64,000 nucleotides of DNA from Eleginops maclovinus (Eukaryota; Chordata; Actinopteri; Perciformes; Eleginopidae): assembly GCF_036324505.1 (NCBI RefSeq), contig NC_086370.1, positions 18,006,600 through 18,070,599 on the forward strand, read 5' to 3'. The position numbers and the translations under genes were made by a program. A model generated the notes under the pieces. It searched no databases. It was not told the origin of the DNA and was given only the letters and a program-made list of their open reading frames with translations. Below, piece by piece: positions 50,406-64,000 of this stretch. Position 1 is the stretch's first letter. Each line of letters opens with the position of its first letter.

Positions 50406-53400
50406 AATCACCCTGTTGTCTCTCTTTGACTGTCAAGCTTCAAATCTTTTTCTCTAGCAAAGATCTCTACCTCCTTCCAGGGGTTTGAGTAGGTGGATTA
50501 TGATAGCAGGAAAACAAACTTCAAAACAGCCCTCTCTGTCACACCGCTTTCACAGACTGTTCCCTCACGCTGTACCTCCTGCTGTTTGGAATCCATTTAC
50601 TGGTGAAAAATAAAAATAATAGGCGGTGCTGGTCAAATAGCTGATAAACAATGCCATTGTTGTCCACAAGCGTCTTTGTTAAATAGAGAAAATCAAAGCA
50701 ATTTGAGAAGATAACGATAACCTGGAGCAATATCTAAGATGCACATCATAATGGAGAGGATTGTGTAGGTGAAGGTTTTCTGCAACCTGTTCCCTACTTG
50801 CTTGTTTTTAAGGACCAGGTGGCTCAGTGGTAGCAATCACAGAGAGGACATCTTTGATTTCTATCTTACCCTTGATACATTTATTATTTATTAAGCCCTG
50901 CTAAGGTTTGGATTCATTTTCATTTTCTCCTACGTCCATGGACAGACTCCTCTAAAAACACCCAAAGATGTGGAAGCATTTGTCTATTGGTAAATGTAGG
51001 TAGAAGTACACTGAACTGTATTGTACAATAACAATATCAGATAATGCCAGGTCAACTCAGGCGCTTACTGAGCGATTATTCAATAGAATAATTTATGGAA
51101 TCAAATTGTGAAAGGACACAAATTATTCCAGAAATCTGATGTTAAATGCTTTGAGGGAATATCGTGTAAAGATTATTGTAAGTTTTTAAATCACAAAGAC
51201 GTTTGTTGTGATAAATATTGTTTTTCTGTACATAAAAAAGACCTTATTCAGGATAAAAGATTGTGGACATATTGCTCAGCTCTAATTAAACTATAACTAC
51301 AGTTAAAATGATCAAATTGTCAGTTTTAACTAAAGTTGAGAAATGTAATCAAAGCACTGCCTCAAAGCTATTATTCTCGCATCATTTTCCAAACATGCCT
51401 GCTATGCCTAATGACCTGACTTACACTTGTGACAAGGGCTTCATTAAACAACACATTGCAATGCAGCCTTAATCCCTCCAGAACAGTCAACAGCGAACAT
51501 GCGCTCGTATGGGCTGAGTCAGCACAGTGATTGCAGTGAGTGTTGGCTGCTGTCCTAGTACTTCAGCTGAGGTTGCTCCTTAGGTAAAAAAAAAAGGGGT
51601 GAAAGCTGTCATGCTGTTGTCTACATCTCTTCGGAAACACTCAGAGAAAGTGTGACTCAAACAGCCTCAACCCAACCTGCACAGACGGCTGCCTGCCGGC
51701 TTAATCCTTCCCATCACACATTGGCACATCTTATAGCATTTCTTTCTCTGGTTAACGCCTATACATGTTTCATGGTGTTAGTTATAGTTTCACAAGATAA
51801 CTTTTTAGTATAGTTATATTTTGATATTTGGCTGTTTTAATAATGAAAATAAAATAGAAGACATTCAACACTACACATAGGTGAGAGTGTGTAGGTTGCT
51901 TGGAACAAATGGTTAAATAAATCACCAATGCATTATCCAATACAGTAATTTACTGAGTTGAATTTAATTTGATTTGAACAAAATACTTCATATTGAAAAT
52001 GGACTGGAAGATCTTCTCTTATAGTTACTAGTTATAGAGAAGTGAGGAGATGGGTGTTCGAGAAATTGGGAATTTGCTTGGAACATGGACCAGCTGTTTG
52101 AAATTCAGAGGTCTGTAGTTTGTCAGTGGTAGTGTTTAACGTTTACTGGCATCTCAATGGCTGTTGGCACACAGCAGCGGTATTATTACAGTTGGCAACG
52201 TAAGAGGTGAAGCAGCTTAAAAATAATTTGCTGTGGGAAAATTAAAGTTATTCTATGTTCTGTCACATGTGTTTCCTCTTGCTTTTGGCTGCTTGCATTC
52301 ATGTTGTTTGGTTCGATACAATTTCCTCCTGTCACGACCAATAGACCAGACAGAAGACTGAGTGGGTAGTGAAATAAATACTGTAAAGTGAGCTAAAAAC
52401 AGTCCTTTCTTCAAGGAATCCTGAAGCGCATTAAAGAGCCCTCCATATTATTCAGATAATGTTGTTCACTTTAAAAGTTGACATAATGGAAGGGTTGACA
52501 TTATGTACCCCAGTATGTGGTGGCAGGATGAAAATGGCTTGTTACTCTGGTATCATGCCCTTTAAAAGGGGATCAGCGATCGATCACTTCAAGAGAGTGA
52601 GTTGTCTCGAAACTACATTTTGTCAAATATTTGAAAAGGTTAAATGCATACCTATGTTGTGCCTTAACCCTGACAATAGAAGAGAGTGCACTGTTTGACA
52701 ACTCCTGCTATGTTTGGCTGTTAAAAACCGTCTGGGCTATTTCGAAAGTCCCACGGCCCAGCAACGAGGCAGTCGCAATGTTTGGTCCCGGTTTTTGGAA
52801 TACCAAATAGTTGCCGGAGAATCACTGATGCTATTTTAAAATCCTTTAAAATTCACTACAAGCCAATATAAACTTGTTTAGAATTGATTAAAACAAACTA
52901 AGCCTGTTTGTCAATTGCCAAAATCAACAGAATGTACTCTGCCCTGAATTCACCTACAACTAATGCTGCAGTCAAAAAAAACCATGAAATAATCTATATT
53001 AGAAATTCAAACAAGACGCCCAAAGGAGGATCTCATCCTTTCTGGTGTCCCTGAACACCCATCTTACACTCCAAAGAGACAAATCAAAGACTTTATGAAA
53101 AGCCCAATCCAAAGTCCTCCCAGCAGAAACTGATAACACATTTTCACAGTCTTGGCTCATGTTTGAACAAATCACCCTGACTACTCATTGCAACGATCCC
53201 CATAAACACATAGGAATCATTCAAAACCAAATAATTGTATAGGCTTACAAATCAGACTCTATGTCTCTTTTTCCAAGTGCTTTATCCATTTTAAAAGCAA
53301 TATTACATTGAATAACAAATACACAAACTATAGCAGTATACTGTGTAGTACATCTTCTTGAAAACCCTCTTTTTTACCTTGTTAACACTTAGAAAATAGT

Positions 53401-55048
53401 ATAGCTCCAGAATATCTTTTAAAGTGGTATCAAACAAAAGATAGGAAGAAATCCCTTTACAAAAAATGAGCAGTAGTGACTTTCCATTCATCTAATACTT
53501 CTCCAGGAGGTAACTGCATCATCTTTACCATACAGTTAGTTTATATCGGGTATGCCCTGTAGAGATCGGAGCCTGTAATCATTCAACATGTGGGTTAAAC
53601 TTCTTGATGGTACAACACAGCACAACTACAGATTTCATGAGGCTTTAGCATAAACGTGTGTTGGGTTTAAGTAACATCTCACTCGGATGTTTTTCTCCCA
53701 CACATAGACTGTATAGATTTGCAGCTCTGATAACATTTAGTGTAAAATGCTGGTGAGGAAAAGAGGGATGGTCTGATAAACTGTCTGGTGATATAAACAC
53801 TTTTTCCAATGTGGAGCTTTATTGGGAGTGCCTCAGAGCTAAAAAAATAAATCTCTGTTTGAGACCCACTGCATACAGTACAGACAAGCCATTGGTGTAG
53901 CGCTGATCAGGAGTTCTCCGTAGTGTTTCTTGTGTCTCTGGTATTTAGTATTAGCGGCCATTTATACATTTAACGTATAATTATGTGACATTTAATTGAA
54001 CATGACTTTTTAGTAATCTCAGAGCAGTTTTAAGTCAATGAGTAAGCGCCTTTCCTCTTCAATAGGATAGTACATGGCTAGATGAATGTCAGTGAATCAT
54101 GTTGTTGACAGAAAATCTATTCATGAGAAGAAAACAAAAGTTATAAATGTGAATTCCTTTATTGTTATTATCTATTATGCAGTGCCGTTACATTATTTTA
54201 AAATATATAAATGATGTTATATTCTTATGGAGATTCATCAAACGTCCTCCTTTGCACGGCATTAAGCAGAACATTACCTGCTAGACAAATCTGCTAACTA
54301 TATCCATGTATCTATAAGCTTCAATCAACCATGAATAACACACACTTGAGCTCCTGTGTGATCAATTTACATTTTTCAACTTGCAATTATCTGGAAACCT
54401 TTTCAGATAATTACACATAACCGCAAGATGATTGCGTGCTGCAGCGCAGATGTCTCCGTTTGGAATCTGATTTTCTATTTATATCTATACGTTAGATATG
54501 TTGTTTTATCTTCTCTCTCTCGTCATAATCAATAACAATGCTGTTTTTGCTTCCAACACAAGTAATGTTAGTTTATTACATAAATAATTCTTACTTATTA
54601 TACTTTATTAGAAACAGTTAATGTTTATAGACCTGCTGAAGACAATTTTACCCAAGCAAAGTCAGAACTTGGCAGTTGAAAAAGCTTTTTGCAGCAAGGC
54701 TTATCTGGCAGGGAGTGGTGTGAAGTAATTATCTGCAGCATTGTGATTGGATGTGCTTTCTGAATGTCTTCACTAGATGATTGTTTCTCTGGAATACCAA
54801 GTCTACTATCTGGTATGGTGTTGAATCACATTGAGGGGAACGAAATGAATATAATTAACATTTAACTGCAAGCCAGGTGAGAAAGGCCAACATTTGCGAC
54901 AGCCTGGCCACCACTTACAGAATTCTATACATCCATTGGTAAATGGCCTGCATAAAATCCTCTAACAAATAACAGTAACCTTACAATCCAGACCATTGGG
55001 ATTATTTTCTGACCTTGCCACATCAGAGTAAAGGGACCCAGTAAAGCA
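50406..55048. other. Non-coding DNA, no gene seen
   Basis: AT-rich unique DNA with frames up to about 79 codons and no domains. Nothing else can be supported. Confidence 0.55.
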
Positions 55049-55071
55049 TAACAACAACAACAACAACAACA
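55049..55071. repeat. Short AAC trinucleotide tract
   Basis: About seven perfect ACA/AAC units, a simple repeat. Confidence 0.9.
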
Positions 55072-60642
<5,571 letters not shown>

Positions 60643-60654
60643 CCCCCCCCCCCC
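60643..60654. repeat. Poly-C run (C12)
   Basis: Twelve consecutive C residues followed by ACACC. A length-unstable homopolymer. Confidence 0.85.

Positions 60655-64000
<3,346 letters not shown>

Overview
The window looks like teleost fish nuclear DNA, probably from a spiny-rayed (percomorph) lineage. The reasons are an AT-rich background, three CA/GT microsatellites longer than 100 bp, tRNA-derived SINEs with LINE-like tails of the kind common in fish, BED-finger hAT DNA transposons, and a Ty3/gypsy LTR retrotransposon. I found no host protein-coding gene, rRNA or tRNA gene, or CRISPR array. Almost all other open frames are under about 140 codons, match no family I know, and sit in AT-rich or simple-sequence DNA. 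The window is best read as intergenic DNA or the inside of one very long intron.

Layout. 1-14,300: unique non-coding DNA with a CTTA/CTTG tract (616-732), a reverse-strand SINE (2126-2418), a pyrimidine-rich stretch (3740-4190) and a C19 run (5342-5360). 14,330-14,862: a sequence with the form of a reverse-oriented solo LTR. 16,335-16,489: a forward SINE tail. 18,516-23,796: a nested transposon. A small BED-finger hAT derivative (about 0.7 kb) is interrupted by a complete 4,585-bp Ty3/gypsy element (18,930-23,514). That element has two identical 193-bp LTRs, a perfect 5-bp target duplication, a polypurine tract and one uninterrupted 1,319-codon Gag-Pol frame. It is the only convincing long coding sequence here.

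23,800-45,000: mostly unique non-coding DNA, with a diverged 196-bp-spaced tandem duplication (25,375-25,630), pyrimidine-rich tracts, a 119-bp GT microsatellite (27,367-27,485), a possible MITE remnant near 28,010, and a SINE whose body is tandemly duplicated with a 192-bp period (35,261-35,716).

45,075-50,405: two long, diverged, co-linear copies of the same non-coding sequence (unit A about 45,075-47,015; unit B about 47,941-50,405). Between them lies the end of a second hAT element encoding only a BED finger and adjoining N-terminal residues. I consider this the least expected structure in the window. 50,400-64,000: non-coding DNA with an AAC tract, two long CA/GT microsatellites, a C12 run and one candidate recursive-splice motif at 58,174/58,175.

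How the parts relate: the coding capacity is that of transposable elements, not a host pathway. The gypsy Gag-Pol would supply every activity for its own copying (capsid, protease, reverse transcriptase, RNase H, integrase). Both hAT remnants lack a catalytic domain and could only have moved with transposase from elsewhere. The SINEs would depend on LINE machinery. I did not find a convincing new biological system.
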